Assembly (NCBI RefSeq): GCF_902167145.1
Contig: NC_050097.1
Coordinates: 109,587,982 to 109,651,981, forward strand
Direction: 5' to 3'
Length of the DNA stretch: 64,000 nt
Origin: Zea mays
Lineage: Eukaryota > Streptophyta > Magnoliopsida > Poales > Poaceae
Positions 22,301 through 33,172 of this stretch are shown in pieces. The notes under the pieces are model-generated. The model was not told where the DNA came from. It did no database searches and saw only the letters and a program-made list of their open reading frames with translations. The first letter of the stretch is position 1; each line of letters opens with the position of its first letter. The translations under genes were made by a program, and so were the position numbers.

Positions 22301-24544
22301 TCTCCCCGGGCACACCTCACTTCGCCCCACACTCACCCTCACCGGCCAGCCCCCTTTCCTTAGCTCCGGCGAGCTCAATTCCGCCCGCCATTGCCGCCAG
22401 AGCTTCGGCCATCGTGGCCAGCCCACTCCAGCCACCCTCAAGTCGAGCCAGTGCTTCGGCTAGCTCCGCCAGTAGCCCGTGAAGCTTGCCAAGCCCTCGG
22501 ACCCGGCCAGACTTCACCGGAGGCCCGAGATCGACCTCACCGGACTTCGGTCTTCCGCCGCCGCGCGTGGACCGAGCTATCCAGTGAGTCTCCGTCCAAT
22601 CCCTTGCGCTCATATCTTCTCTGGCATCCCGTGAACCTCCCTGACCCATCTAATTGAACTATCTCGCCGTGACCAGGCCGGACTCCTCGCCGCCGACGAG
22701 CATCCCCGCCTGCGCGCGTGAACCGACCGACTCCGGCCATCTCCGACGGCGTCCCGCACACCGTTGTGATCCCCGAGACTTCCCCTTCGTCCTCAACCAC
22801 TTCACCGGAGCAATCTCGCCGCTGGTAAGCCCCTCCGCCCTTTCTTCCGCCGCGGTTACTGTTTAAGGTAGAAGAAGGACCTCGAGTTAGGATTTGTAGA
22901 ACCCGAGGGGTTTTTCTGAAACGTCAGTGACTCATGTGAATAGTAGCTTAAGGACTGATCCGCGAAGAAAACTTGAAAAACCCGCCAGGGACCCCAGTGC
23001 AAAGTGGATTTCCATTTAATCAATTCTGTTAATCTTTTTAAATGACCAGAGAACTTAGAAAATCCATAACTTGATGATTTCTTAATAAAAAGTTGTCAAA
23101 CTAATTTTGCTAGCTCCTGAATATTATGAACTATCATTTAAAAATGATAAACCCTATGCTTTCTGTTCTAAATTTTAGAGTTTAAAATTAAAAACAGAAA
23201 CTTACCAAACCCAGTTTAATTAAGGAAAATTAGTTTTTCTTCTGTACTGAACCTAAGAAAATTTGTAGATGTTCAAACCTCATTTAGGCACTGTTTAAAA
23301 ATAGTAGGAACCCCAGCATTGGAAAATATGATGTAGATATTCATTTGCCCAAAACTTAGGAAAAATCAGAATGGCATTAGAAGTTAATGAACAGTGATTA
23401 AGATTATTTTTCCTAGTTTACTTATGTAACAGAGAACCTAGGAAAAATACAGAGACCATTAATTTGGACCAGTTTTAAATTAAAATGTTTTATTTAGCCT
23501 TATTTAGACTGAAAATCAATTATTAGAGTAGCAAAACTATAACCAAAATGATTAATAAAAATCCAGTGGACTTACAACCACCAGAGCCCCACTACAAAAA
23601 TAAAGAACACCTCAGCCCAACTTTTTAAGTAAGGAAAATAAATACAAAGTGGTAATAAGGCATTTTCCAAATAAATCATGAACAACCCCTATTAATGTGA
23701 TAATGGGCAACCAAAAATTAGCTAAGTCCATGATGAGATAAACTACTAGAGAAAAATGCAAACCCATGAAAAAGAAGCAAACCCATACCAATTGCTAATG
23801 ATTTAAGAGAAAGGCCACTTAATTCAAATAATGCATACCACCCCTTCCCTTAAGCAAAAAGAGGCCAAACTTCAGAATGATTGCTCTTGCACAAAATAAT
23901 AACTATGAAAAATAAGAACTCTGTTGTTTGATGCTTTTCAAATATAGTGGTAGTAGAAAGCACCCATTTGGCTAGAAACTTGAGAAAACCATAGAAAACT
24001 AATTAAAAGGTATTAATGATTAGAAATCTGTATCAAGTCATGTTATAACACCTAAAAGCCAGCAAAAATAAGTTTTGGAAAATTGCCCACTGTTAAATAA
24101 TAGTTGTAGTTCAAAGCACCCCTTCTGCCCTAGAATTTAATAATTTTGTCCAGAGAAAACCATTCACTTTCTGATCCCCAAATTTTGAGACAGAGAAATA
24201 CACACCAGTAACAAGCCACTGTAATTTTTGCAGAATTTTTAAAATTTTATAAAAGCAACTTGTAGTTCAAACCCACTCCAAAACATTAAAGAGAATAAAG
24301 GAAAAGGAAAGAAGAAATAAACCCCACCTCAATAAGTCTAACTTGAGTACTTATCAACTCTCACTAAGACTTAAAAGGAATTCAGTGGAACCCCAAAGAT
24401 AAACCTACCACTTACCTTAGCTAAGCTTAACCCAATTTACCAAGTGTACCACCCAAGGGTCTTACATAAGTAAAGTTAACCTTGTTTAACTCAAGAAGAT
24501 CATGCACCTTTAAAGTTGTGATTTCTAAAAGCACATATCACATC

Positions 24545-25787
24545 ATGCATGTATCTTACGCATTGCATTCATTAGATTGTAATCTTGCCGACGGAGAGTA
24601 CGTGCTCATCCCCGAGCAAGGACCTGTCCAAGAGGAGGACCAGGAGCAGGCTTCAGAGGCTGCTATTGAGGATCTCCCCGTAGCCCCAGCAATTGAAGGC
24701 AAGCCCCGGTTTTATGCATAACCTGTTAATTATGCTATTTTACTACACTTAATGCTTGTAGGATTGCAATGTGCACTTAAGTGTAGGAGTTGCTTGAAAC
24801 CTCTAGTTGCATGAACTTAGGACTCCTTTTTGAGATGAATACTAGTATGGTAAGTCGAGTAGCTGCTTGCTAATCAGGATCTCGGTAGAAGTCGAGTGAT
24901 TTTTCTAGCACTCGCGCGAGGTCAGGAATTGATTGTATTCATCTTGATAACGGGATCTATGTTGGTCTATGGATTTGGATCTAGGGAGGATGCCTTGTCC
25001 ATGAGACGGAAAAAAGGAATTAAGGATTAATGTGTGGATACCTGAGTCAAGCTTTTGAACGTACTAAGCACATGCCGGGAAAAATGGTAACCGGTAAACC
25101 TAGTACCTGAGTGAAGCCGGGCGCGGACTTTATCCCTCATGCGACCTGAGACTGAGTCTCCCATGCTAGCTATGGTGGGTACAAGTGCGGTCACTGCACG
25201 GCGGCAGCCGGGGTCAGTGGAGCATTGTATGCCAAGGCGGTGAGGCCTGGACGCGAACGGGGAATCGATGGGGACGGTTGTCATGTGTGGGGTCGGAGTA
25301 CCCTGACATGCCGTGTGTTTAGGTTTACCTTGCAAGGTTAAAACTCGATTCGAATCGTCTGCTTCTCGCAGCTAATGAGACTGCTTGATTCCTTGTACTG
25401 CATCGAGTAAGAAGTGAAATGTGGTTACAAGAGATAACTTGTTGATTGAACTAATTGATTGTTACCATGTATGCTTAGAAGGAGCAAATCTAGCTAAGTT
25501 AAAGATGATAGAATTTGAAAAGCTAAAAATTGATTTTAGAAACAGCTAGTGCTTTTGGCAAACCAAACCCCTCAGCCAAACAGCTACATAGTCTAGAGGT
25601 AGAGGAGTAGACTCCTCACACCGGTTAAGTCTAGCTGAGTATTAGTATACTCAGCCTTGCTTGTGGCACCATTTTTGCAGGTACCATTCAGGAAATGGTT
25701 GATGGTGTGACTTGGCCTACCACCCTGCCACCGGGTTGGACGGTCGAGTGGGATGTTGCTCCGGCAGGAGAGGAGCATGAGGAGTAG
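24545..25787 (+). CDS. LTR-encoded split small ORF, 86 aa, copy B1
   Basis: The exons are 24545-24698 and 25681-25787. The donor is GAAG|GCAAGC (GC at 24699-24700), the acceptor TTTTTGCAG (AG at 25679-25680), and the stop TAG at 25785-25787. Both exons are open, and the phase-1 junction matches A1 and E. Relative to A1 the last exon changes M-L to T-I, D to E, A to V and T to A, plus a synonymous CAC/CAT, and leaves the GVTWP and PPGWTVEWD core untouched. An upstream in-frame codon gives a longer frame from 24482, but ATG 24545 is the start shared with A and E. Function unknown. Confidence 0.55.
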
Positions 25788-26100
25788 TGGGCTAGGCCTT
25801 GCCCATTTCCTCATTACCGACGACATCGATTATCCGCTGCACTTTATTTTGTGAACTTTATTTGCTACTCAAAAACTCCGATTTATGTAATAACTCCGCA
25901 CTTAATTTGAGGTTTCCTGTTTTATTGTATTTCTTCTGTGACTCACCTTCGAGTGAGATTGTGGAATTTGATCCTGGTAAAGTGGCTCTATCAGACTAGA
26001 TCTGAAGGACTGACGGGTTATTCCGATTTAAGTGTGTTACGGCCCCTGAGACGTGACTTAGGCACTTAAGCTGGAATAATTCGGGTGGTTCTGCCACAGC

Positions 26101-26113
26101 TGGTATCGGAGCA
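26101..26113 (+). other. Primer-binding site of element B
   Basis: TGGTATCGGAGCA starts two bases after the 5' LTR end at 26098. Initiator-methionine tRNA type, identical to that of element A. Confidence 0.88.
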
Positions 26114-26477
26114 AATTCCACCACAAAGAAGGACAATAAACCATGAATACCACTTTTCAAAATCTAAAACTTGCCTAGAAACTACTACAGATCGTCAGGA
26201 CTAGACCGCTAGACCTAGGACGAAAGGCCTTAGGCATAGAGGGAGAAATAGGTGGCTAATTAATTAGGCCCCGTGGGCCAGTACTTATATTTTTAAGGAT
26301 GCCCTAAAAAGGCACCCTATTTTCTCTTTGAGAGGCAACGTTTCTTCCAGCATGCATGCATTATAAAACATAAAGAGGAATTAAAATTTTGAGCTAACCC
26401 CCTTTCTTAAAGACCATCCGGGCGCTCTTTTTCTTTTTCCTTCCACCATAATCTTTATCTTTTATTCCCTTCCGCAG
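26114..26477 (+). other. Leader of element B
   Basis: Non-coding. Its last 30 bases are pyrimidine-rich and finish CCTTCCGCAG directly before the ATG at 26478, a strong 3' splice-site lookalike. Confidence 0.6.
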
Positions 26478-27353
26478 ATGAATTCACCCACCCCCGCCAG
26501 TGGAGGAGACTCTCGTTTCAGTTCTGACTTCCTTTCTCGCGATGGCTTTCCCTCCATCTTGTGGGAAGTGCTTAACTCCGCCGGTTACCCTACGCCCCCT
26601 TTGTACACGGTGCAGTTGTACGAGGAGCATCGGGTACCTCGTTGTCGGGTCTGGCTGACTTTGGAGGCTCATCCCCTTCAGCCAGGTTGGCGTTCTCTTG
26701 ATTCTGAGATGATTGGACTCAGGACGGACGACACCGTTGAGGCAGCAGCCATGAAGACTCTGACGACTTTCTGTGGCTACCATCCCCTGGAGATGGTGAT
26801 GCACCCCTTGGGACTCTTCCCTGCTGAGAAGAAGGATGATCCCATGTGGTGTAACCGCGTGAGCCATGTGAAGGATGTGTGGGCAATGTATCCTGACTTG
26901 GTTGGGAGGGTCACTGTTCAGTGCATGAGTGCGCTGTACCGCCTTCAGGCCCTTCAGAGCGATGCTATGGCACTCCTTGCTAACACCGCTCAGACTGCCA
27001 AGCTCACTCTCGACAGTCGGGAAGATTTTGTGGTCGACCTATCCACAGAGTTGGTGGAGAAGGATCTGCAGGTGGAAAGGCTGAACCAGCGCATCACCAC
27101 CTTGGAGCAGCAAGTGGAGATCCGAGACAACACTATCGATGTCTTGGAGAACCAGCTTCACGATGTGCAGAGGGAACTCGAAGAAGCGAATGACCACTTG
27201 GACATGCACCACCTGGAGATGGAGGCCAATGAAGCAGGAAGCGTGGGAGAAGAGGCTCCCGAGGAGCTAGGACCAGCCCCTAGTGCCAATGGGACTACCT
27301 CCGCGATGCCTCCTTCACCCGTATCCAGTGTCGCTTCCACCGCTCAGGGTTAA
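26478..27353 (+). CDS. Extra ORF upstream of gag (ORF1), intact, 291 aa
   Basis: This is an accessory protein of the element, not gag or pol. Residues 1 to about 175 look globular, with many aromatic and proline residues (WEVLNSAGYPTPPLY; FCGYHPLEMVMHPLGLFP). Residues about 185-245 form a long charged coiled coil with leucine/isoleucine heptads, so it should form dimers or higher oligomers. Residues 246-291 are acidic, then Pro/Ser/Thr-rich. I see no zinc knuckle, protease, transmembrane segment or signal peptide. ATG 26478 follows CAG of a candidate splice acceptor and is shared with element A (5698). Being free of stops, while the same ORF in A has three, suggests it was functional recently. 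Possible roles (inference): particle assembly, RNA binding or nuclear targeting. Confidence 0.8.
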   Translation: MNSPTPASGGDSRFSSDFLSRDGFPSILWEVLNSAGYPTPPLYTVQLYEEHRVPRCRVWLTLEAHPLQPGWRSLDSEMIGLRTDDTVEAAAMKTLTTFCGYHPLEMVMHPLGLFPAEKKDDPMWCNRVSHVKDVWAMYPDLVGRVTVQCMSALYRLQALQSDAMALLANTAQTAKLTLDSREDFVVDLSTELVEKDLQVERLNQRITTLEQQVEIRDNTIDVLENQLHDVQRELEEANDHLDMHHLEMEANEAGSVGEEAPEELGPAPSANGTTSAMPPSPVSSVASTAQG

Positions 27354-27611
27354 GCAGTCACTTCGACACTTTTAGGCGGAGAGAAACCTATGCGAGCTTA
27401 GTTAATGTCAGATTTTGGACTAGGCTTATGGGTACTTTCCCCTGATTGATGTAACCTTGTGAACCTTTGAAATCTGTGGGATATTTGTCACCATGTTATC
27501 TTCATTTCGAACCTAATATTATGATTATGGCATTTTTCCTTCCGTATGAGATGATATCTTGTCGTTCGAACTGTGAGTTGGGATAACAATGGCGACAATC
27601 TCTGTTTTCAG
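27354..27611 (+). other. Spacer between ORF1 and gag, element B
   Basis: AT-rich, no gene. It ends CTGTTTTCAG against the gag ATG at 27612, a candidate 3' splice site for a gag-pol message. The gag frame is also open upstream to 27573. Confidence 0.5.
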
Positions 27612-30600
27612 ATGGCAGCTAGGCACCGTCGCGGGCAGAACGAGCAGGTTCCCCCGCCACCTCCTCCAGCTCCCATAGTGCAGGAGCTGATGGCCCAGCA
27701 GAATGAGATTTTGCGACAGCTCTTGCAGCGTCAGCCCCACCCTCAGCAGCATGGTGGAGGCCAGCATCAGCGACCTCCGGCTATGGCAACTTACCAGGAG
27801 TTTCTGAGCACGCAGCCGCCCTTGTTCACCAAGGCAGAGGATTCATTGGACGCCGACGTATGGCTTCATGTCGTCGAGTCCAAGTTTCCCCTTCTCACGG
27901 GAGACTGCCCTGATGAGGCCAAGGCTCGCTTCGCCGCACAGCAGCTTCACGGCCCTGCTCGGACTTGGTGGGACCACTTCCGTGCTATGCTCCCCGCTGA
28001 TCGTGAAGTATCTTGGGAGGAATTCAAGACTGCCTTCAGAGGACACCACATCCCAGCTGGCATTCTTGATCGGAAGTTGAATGAATTCCTGGCCCTTAAT
28101 CAAGGAACCCGCACGGTACTGCAGTATGCGCAAGCCTTCAACGACTTATGCCAGTATGCAGGGTATCATGCTGATTCTGATGAAAAGAAGAGGGATCGCT
28201 TCCGCAGGGGTCTCAATACCAAGCTGCGGGAACGACTCAACACTGTCCGGGCCGATAGCTTCAATGAGTCGGTCAATATGGCCATCTCCCAGGAGGATTG
28301 TATTGTAGCTCACCGGGCAGAGAAGAAGAGAAAGGCACCAATGGCAGCACCATCCGCTCAGGCTCAGAGGTTCCCGATTGTTTCTCACAATCAGAGCAGG
28401 GGTTTTCAGCAGCAGGCAGGCAGATGGGTGATCAGGCCACCTCAGCAGCAGCAGCAGCCGGCACCGAACCGCTACCCAGCTCCCGCCCCAAGGAGCAATC
28501 AGCCTCCGCAGCAGCAGCAGTTCCGCCAGGGCAATGGGAACAAGTGTTTCACTTGTGGCAATGTGGGCCACTATGCCAAGAATTGTCCCAGGAACCAGCA
28601 GAGGCAGATGCCAGCACCAAATCAAGACAAGGGAAGAAAGCAGAAGGTGCAAGTCAGGCAAGGGAAGCTCAACTGCACTGCTCTGGAGGAAGTACCAGAA
28701 GGAGCTCCTATCATGACCTGTACCTTTTCAGTTTATAATCAACCTGCTTTAATTCTGTTTGATTCTGGTGCATCTCATAGTTTCATTAGCCAAAAGTTCA
28801 GTGCTAAATGCAAACTGCCATTCTCTCACTCAAAAGGGTCATTCATGATAGTCACACCTGGGGGTAAAATTGCAACTAATCATTTAAACCAAAGTGTGCC
28901 TATTCAACTGGGAAGCCACATTGTCAAAACCACTCTTCTTGTGTTGGGATTGGAGAATGTGGACATTATTCTAGGGGCAAATTGGATGACCTTGCACCAA
29001 GTTGTGCTTGATGTAGCCAGTCGTACCGTGGAAGTTAATTCTCTGTTCTGCGGGAATTTCACTTTGATTCTGCCTAGTCAGGGTTCTACTCAGTCATGTG
29101 CTTTCTCTATGACGGAGTTACCCCTGAAGAAGATCCCAGTGGTCTGTGAGTATGCAGATGTCTTCCCTGATGAATTGCCAGGAATGCCACCGGACCGGGA
29201 TATTGAATTCGCCATCGAGTTGCAACCGGGAACGGCCCCAATTTCCAAGAGGCCCTACCGAATGCCACCCGCTGAGTTGGCAGAGTTGAAGAAGCAATTG
29301 CAAGAATTGCTGGATAAGGGTTTTATTCGCCCAAGCACTTCGCCTTGGGGATGTCCAGCACTGTTTGTGAAGAAGAAGGAAGAAAGCTTGAGGCTGTGTA
29401 TAGATTACCGCCCTCTTAATGCGGTAACTATCAAGAACAAGTATCCTTTGCCTCGTATTGATGTTCTCTTTGACCAGTTGGTCGGGGCCAAGGTGTTTTC
29501 CAAGATAGACCTTCGCTCTGGCTACCATCAGATCAAAATACGAGCAAGTGATATTCCGAAGACGGCATTCTCAACCAGATATGGGCTATATGAATTCTTG
29601 GTGATGTCATTCGGGCTGACAAATGCACCAGCATATTTCATGTATCTGATGAATTCTGTTTTCATGCCGGAATTGGACAAGTTCGAGGTGGTTTTCATCG
29701 ACGACATTCTGGTGTACTCAAAGAACGAAGAAGAACATGTCGGGCATTTGCATGTAGTGCTTCAACGTCTGCGAGAGCACCACCTTTATGCCAAGTTATC
29801 CAAGTGTGATTTTTGGCTAAAGGAAATCAAATTCTTGGGTCACACTATCTCTCAGGCTGGAATAGCTGTTGATCCTGATAAAGTGCAAGAGGTAATGAAC
29901 TGGAGGCCACCAACAACTGTTCGCCAGATTCGGAGTTTTCTGGGATTAGCTGGTTATTACCGAAGATTTATTCCGGACTTCTCTCGAATTGCGAAGCCTA
30001 TTACTGAGTTGCTGAAGAAAGAAGTCAAATTTGTTTGGAGTCAGAAGTGCGAAGATGCCTTCCATGCATTAAGGCAGCATCTGACCACAGCACCAGTATT
30101 GGCGCAACCCGATAGTAGCAAGCCTTTTGATGTATATTGCGATGCCTCAGGCACCGGGCTAGGTTGTGTCTTGATGCAAGACAACCGAGTCATTGCTTAT
30201 GCCTCAAGAGCACTCAGGCCTCATGAGCAAAATTATCCGACTCATGACCTCGAGTTGGCAGCAGTGGTTCATGCATTGAAGATGTGGAGGCACTATCTAA
30301 TGGGAACCCACTGCAACATCTTCACTGATCATAAGAGCCTTAAGTACATTTTTACTCAGGCTGATCTCAACATGAGGCAGAGAAGATGGCTAGAGCTGAT
30401 CAAGGATTATGACCTGGAGGTACATTATCACCCAGGAAAAGCTAATGTGGTAGCAGATGCCTTGAGTCGGAAGTTGCAATGCACTTGTATTCTGATGGAT
30501 TCTCGCATTAACACCTTGTGTGATGAGTTGAGCAAGATGCAAATTGAAGTGATTCCTTCTGGTTCCTTGTCTCACATTTCTGTTGAGCCAGCTTTGCAAG

Positions 30601-32042
30601 ACCAGATTATCATGGCCCAGCTCAGTGACAAGGGAGTGCAGATTATCAAGAAGAATCTCCATCAGAAGGTTGAGAAGTATAATTGTTTCCGCCAGGATGA
30701 AAAAGGTGTGCTATGGTTCAAAAGCAGATTGGTGATTCCTAAGGACCAGGATCTCAAGAGGAAAATTTTGGATGAGGCTCATCTCTCCAAATTCTCTATG
30801 CATCCGGGAAGCACCAAGATGTACCATGATCTGAAGCCTTTGTACTGGTGGACCAAAATGAAGAGGGAGATAGCCCAGTATGTATCAGAGTGTGACACCT
30901 GTCAGAGGATAAAGGCAAGCCACTTGAAGTCAGCTGGAGCTTTGCAACCACTGTCCATACCTTCGTGGAAGTGGGATGACATCAGCATGGATTTCATTGT
31001 GGGTCTGCCCAACACCTCTCGTCATCATGATTCAATTTGGGTTATTGTGGACCGATTGACAAAAGTGGCACATTTTCTTCCTGTGCACACCACTGACAAG
31101 GCTCAGAAGTATGCAGAATTGTATATTGACCGGGTCGTGTGTTTGCACGGATTACCTCGAACCATTGTTTCTGACCGAGGAGCCCAATTTGTTGCCAGAT
31201 TTTGGGAACAATTGTAAGAGTCTTTGGGAACCAAGCTAATCAGGAGTTCAGCTTACCACCCACAGACTGATGGTCAGACGGAAAGGGTAAACCAAATCCT
31301 GGAGGATATGCTGAGAGCTTGTGCGATCGATTGTGGCAAGAACTGGGATAAGCACCTCTCCTTGGTAGAGTTTGCTTATAACAATAGTTATCAATCCAGC
31401 CTAAAGATGGCACCTTTTGAAGCTCTCTATGGAAGAAGGTGCAGGACACCACTCAATTGGTCTCAACCTGGTGAAAGAGAAGTTTTTGGGCCTGATTTAG
31501 TGACTGAAGCTGAAAGGAAGGTCAAGCTAATCAGGAAGAACCTAGAAGCTGCTCAGGCCAGGCAGAAGAGTTATCATGATAAAAGAAGGAAACCTCTCCA
31601 GTTCGAGGTGGGAAGTTTTGTATACCTCAAGGTATCACCCACCAAGGGAGTGCAGAGGTTTGGGATCAAAGGCAAGCTAGCCCCTCGTTACATTGGACCT
31701 TATGAGATCATAGAAGCATGTGGACCCGTGGCATACAAGCTGAAGTTACCTTCAAAAATGTCTGCCATTCACAGTGTTTTCCATGTGTCTCAACTGAAGA
31801 AGTGTGTTCGATTGCCGACCGAGATCATAGCCGAGCCAGAATTGGAGATAGAGCCAGATCTATCGTACCAAGAGTACCCCTCCAAGATTCTGGATTGCAA
31901 AGAAAGATCAACTCGGGCTAAATCGATCAAGATGTACAAGGTCCAGTGGAGTAATCACTCAGAGGAGGAAGCTACTTGGGAAACCGAGGAATTCTTAAGA
32001 TCCAACTTCTCCGATTGCCTACCTAAGGAAGCTGGTACGTAA
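27612..32042 (+). pseudogene. gag-pol: gag-pol polyprotein of element B, one nonsense codon in integrase
   Basis: A single frame of 1476 codons, interrupted only by TAA at 31215-31217 (codon 1202). Approximate residues from ATG 27612: gag with a Pro/Gln-rich N-terminus and capsid (about 80-230), CCHC zinc knuckle 312-325 ([14 protein letters not shown]), protease DSG at 384, RT with FIDD at 695-698, RNase H starting near 844 (CDASGTGLG), integrase HHCC finger from His 1057, integrase catalytic Asp 1127, Asp 1188 and Glu 1224 (35 residues between the last two), and a chromodomain-like tail near 1410-1468 with KVQWSNHSEEEATWE. The stop separates the second and third integrase catalytic residues, so this copy should not make a working integrase unless read through. 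The start is chosen because A shares it. A single gag-pol frame is usual for chromoviruses. Confidence 0.95.
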
Positions 32043-32257
32043 TCACCCCCAACCCCTCCTCCTGCCCTTCGAACCTAATTTCCAAAAATATGATCTTAAT
32101 TCAGAATGAAGTAACTATGAAGTAAAACTTAAAAGGACTTCCTTCTGAAGTTGCAAAGAGAATGACATTCGAAGAGCAGTTTTACCCTAATAATAACAAT
32201 AATCACCCATTTCCTATAAGTCTCACCCTTCGCTTCACCCTGGGAGGACTCTGGCCC
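32043..32257 (+). other. 3' untranslated region of element B
   Basis: Non-coding, between the pol stop and the hairpin. It contains a short AAT-rich run near 32190-32210. Nothing else seen. Confidence 0.6.
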
Positions 32258-32293
32258 GAATCTCGGGACGAGATTCCTTTAAGGGGGGAAGGC
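32258..32293 (+). other. Perfect hairpin plus polypurine tract of element B
   Basis: GAATCTCG-GGA-CGAGATTC (32258-32276) is a perfect 8-bp inverted repeat. It is followed by CTTTAAGGGGGGAAGGC up to the base before the 3' LTR. The polypurine tract primes plus-strand synthesis; the hairpin's role is unknown but it is shared with C and D. Confidence 0.85.
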
Positions 32294-33164
32294 TGTGACA
32301 CCCCAGTGTCACCTAGGGTTTCTCTCCAATGCCAAACCAAGAACCATTATTTCATGTGAATCAAAGTAAGAATGAGCATCAAAATAACTTAAGTAATAAA
32401 GAATTCACCAAGTATATACTTAAAAGTATCTTGATCAAAACAATTGAGTCCTTGAAAAGGGTAGAATGTGCAACCCTAATTAAAAACCCTAAGTGAGCCC
32501 CATGAGCAAATTTCAAGAAAATAAGAAAAAGGGGATGAAAAGTTTAAAATAATGACTTGAGCCAATTATAAAAATTGAAGTATATTTAATAAGCAACAAG
32601 AAAGGTTGAGAAAGCTTAGCCAAAATAACTCAATTAAAGCCCCAAATCAAGCTTCTCATGTGGGGACTTAATGGGAATTCTGAATTTCAGAATTCTGAAA
32701 TTCAGACCTTGAGCCAAAGATCAGGGATGTTCACCTTGATCCCTAACTCGAATCCTAATGGCCCCATTGACAAAATTGTGTCTAACTAACCCCTCTGTCG
32801 TGTGCCAGAAGATGGCATTGGGACGCGAGCCCTAGACACGACAAAACCTTGGATTTGCCTCGGGTTTGGGCAGGGAGACAGACCGGATTTCCTGGCTCCA
32901 TATCTCTGCAACCAGTAGGCAAAATCCTATGACCTCCACACAAGATTGGTAGCTTGTAGGGAGGAGAGGAGCTTTTGTGCACTGACCAAGGCGAGAGCAG
33001 GCTCGGATGAGCGACCACACGCGCCAGAACATGGGCAGAACGCACGGGCACACGTGTTCGACCCTGGTCGGCACGCCAGAGCTTGCCCAACCCGCGCGCG
33101 CGCTCACCCCGGCGTCCGGTCAAGTCCGCCGCGCGCCCACACCCTCGGTCGTGCCCGCCCGCGC

Positions 33165-33172
33165 CTATAAAG
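33165..33172 (+). promoter_or_regulatory. Probable TATA box, 3' LTR of B
   Basis: CTATAAAG, same context as the other LTRs. Confidence 0.6.

Larger units (their letters stand above)
21422..26098 (+). repeat. 5' LTR of element B
   Basis: 4677 bp, TGTGACACCCC to CTGCCACA. Landmarks are the inverted repeat GTGACAC/GTGTCAC at the start, TATA at 22293-22300, donor CTG|GTAAGC (GT at 22825), an AT-rich block to about 24500, the split small ORF at 24545-25787, and the end at 26098. Confidence 0.96.
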
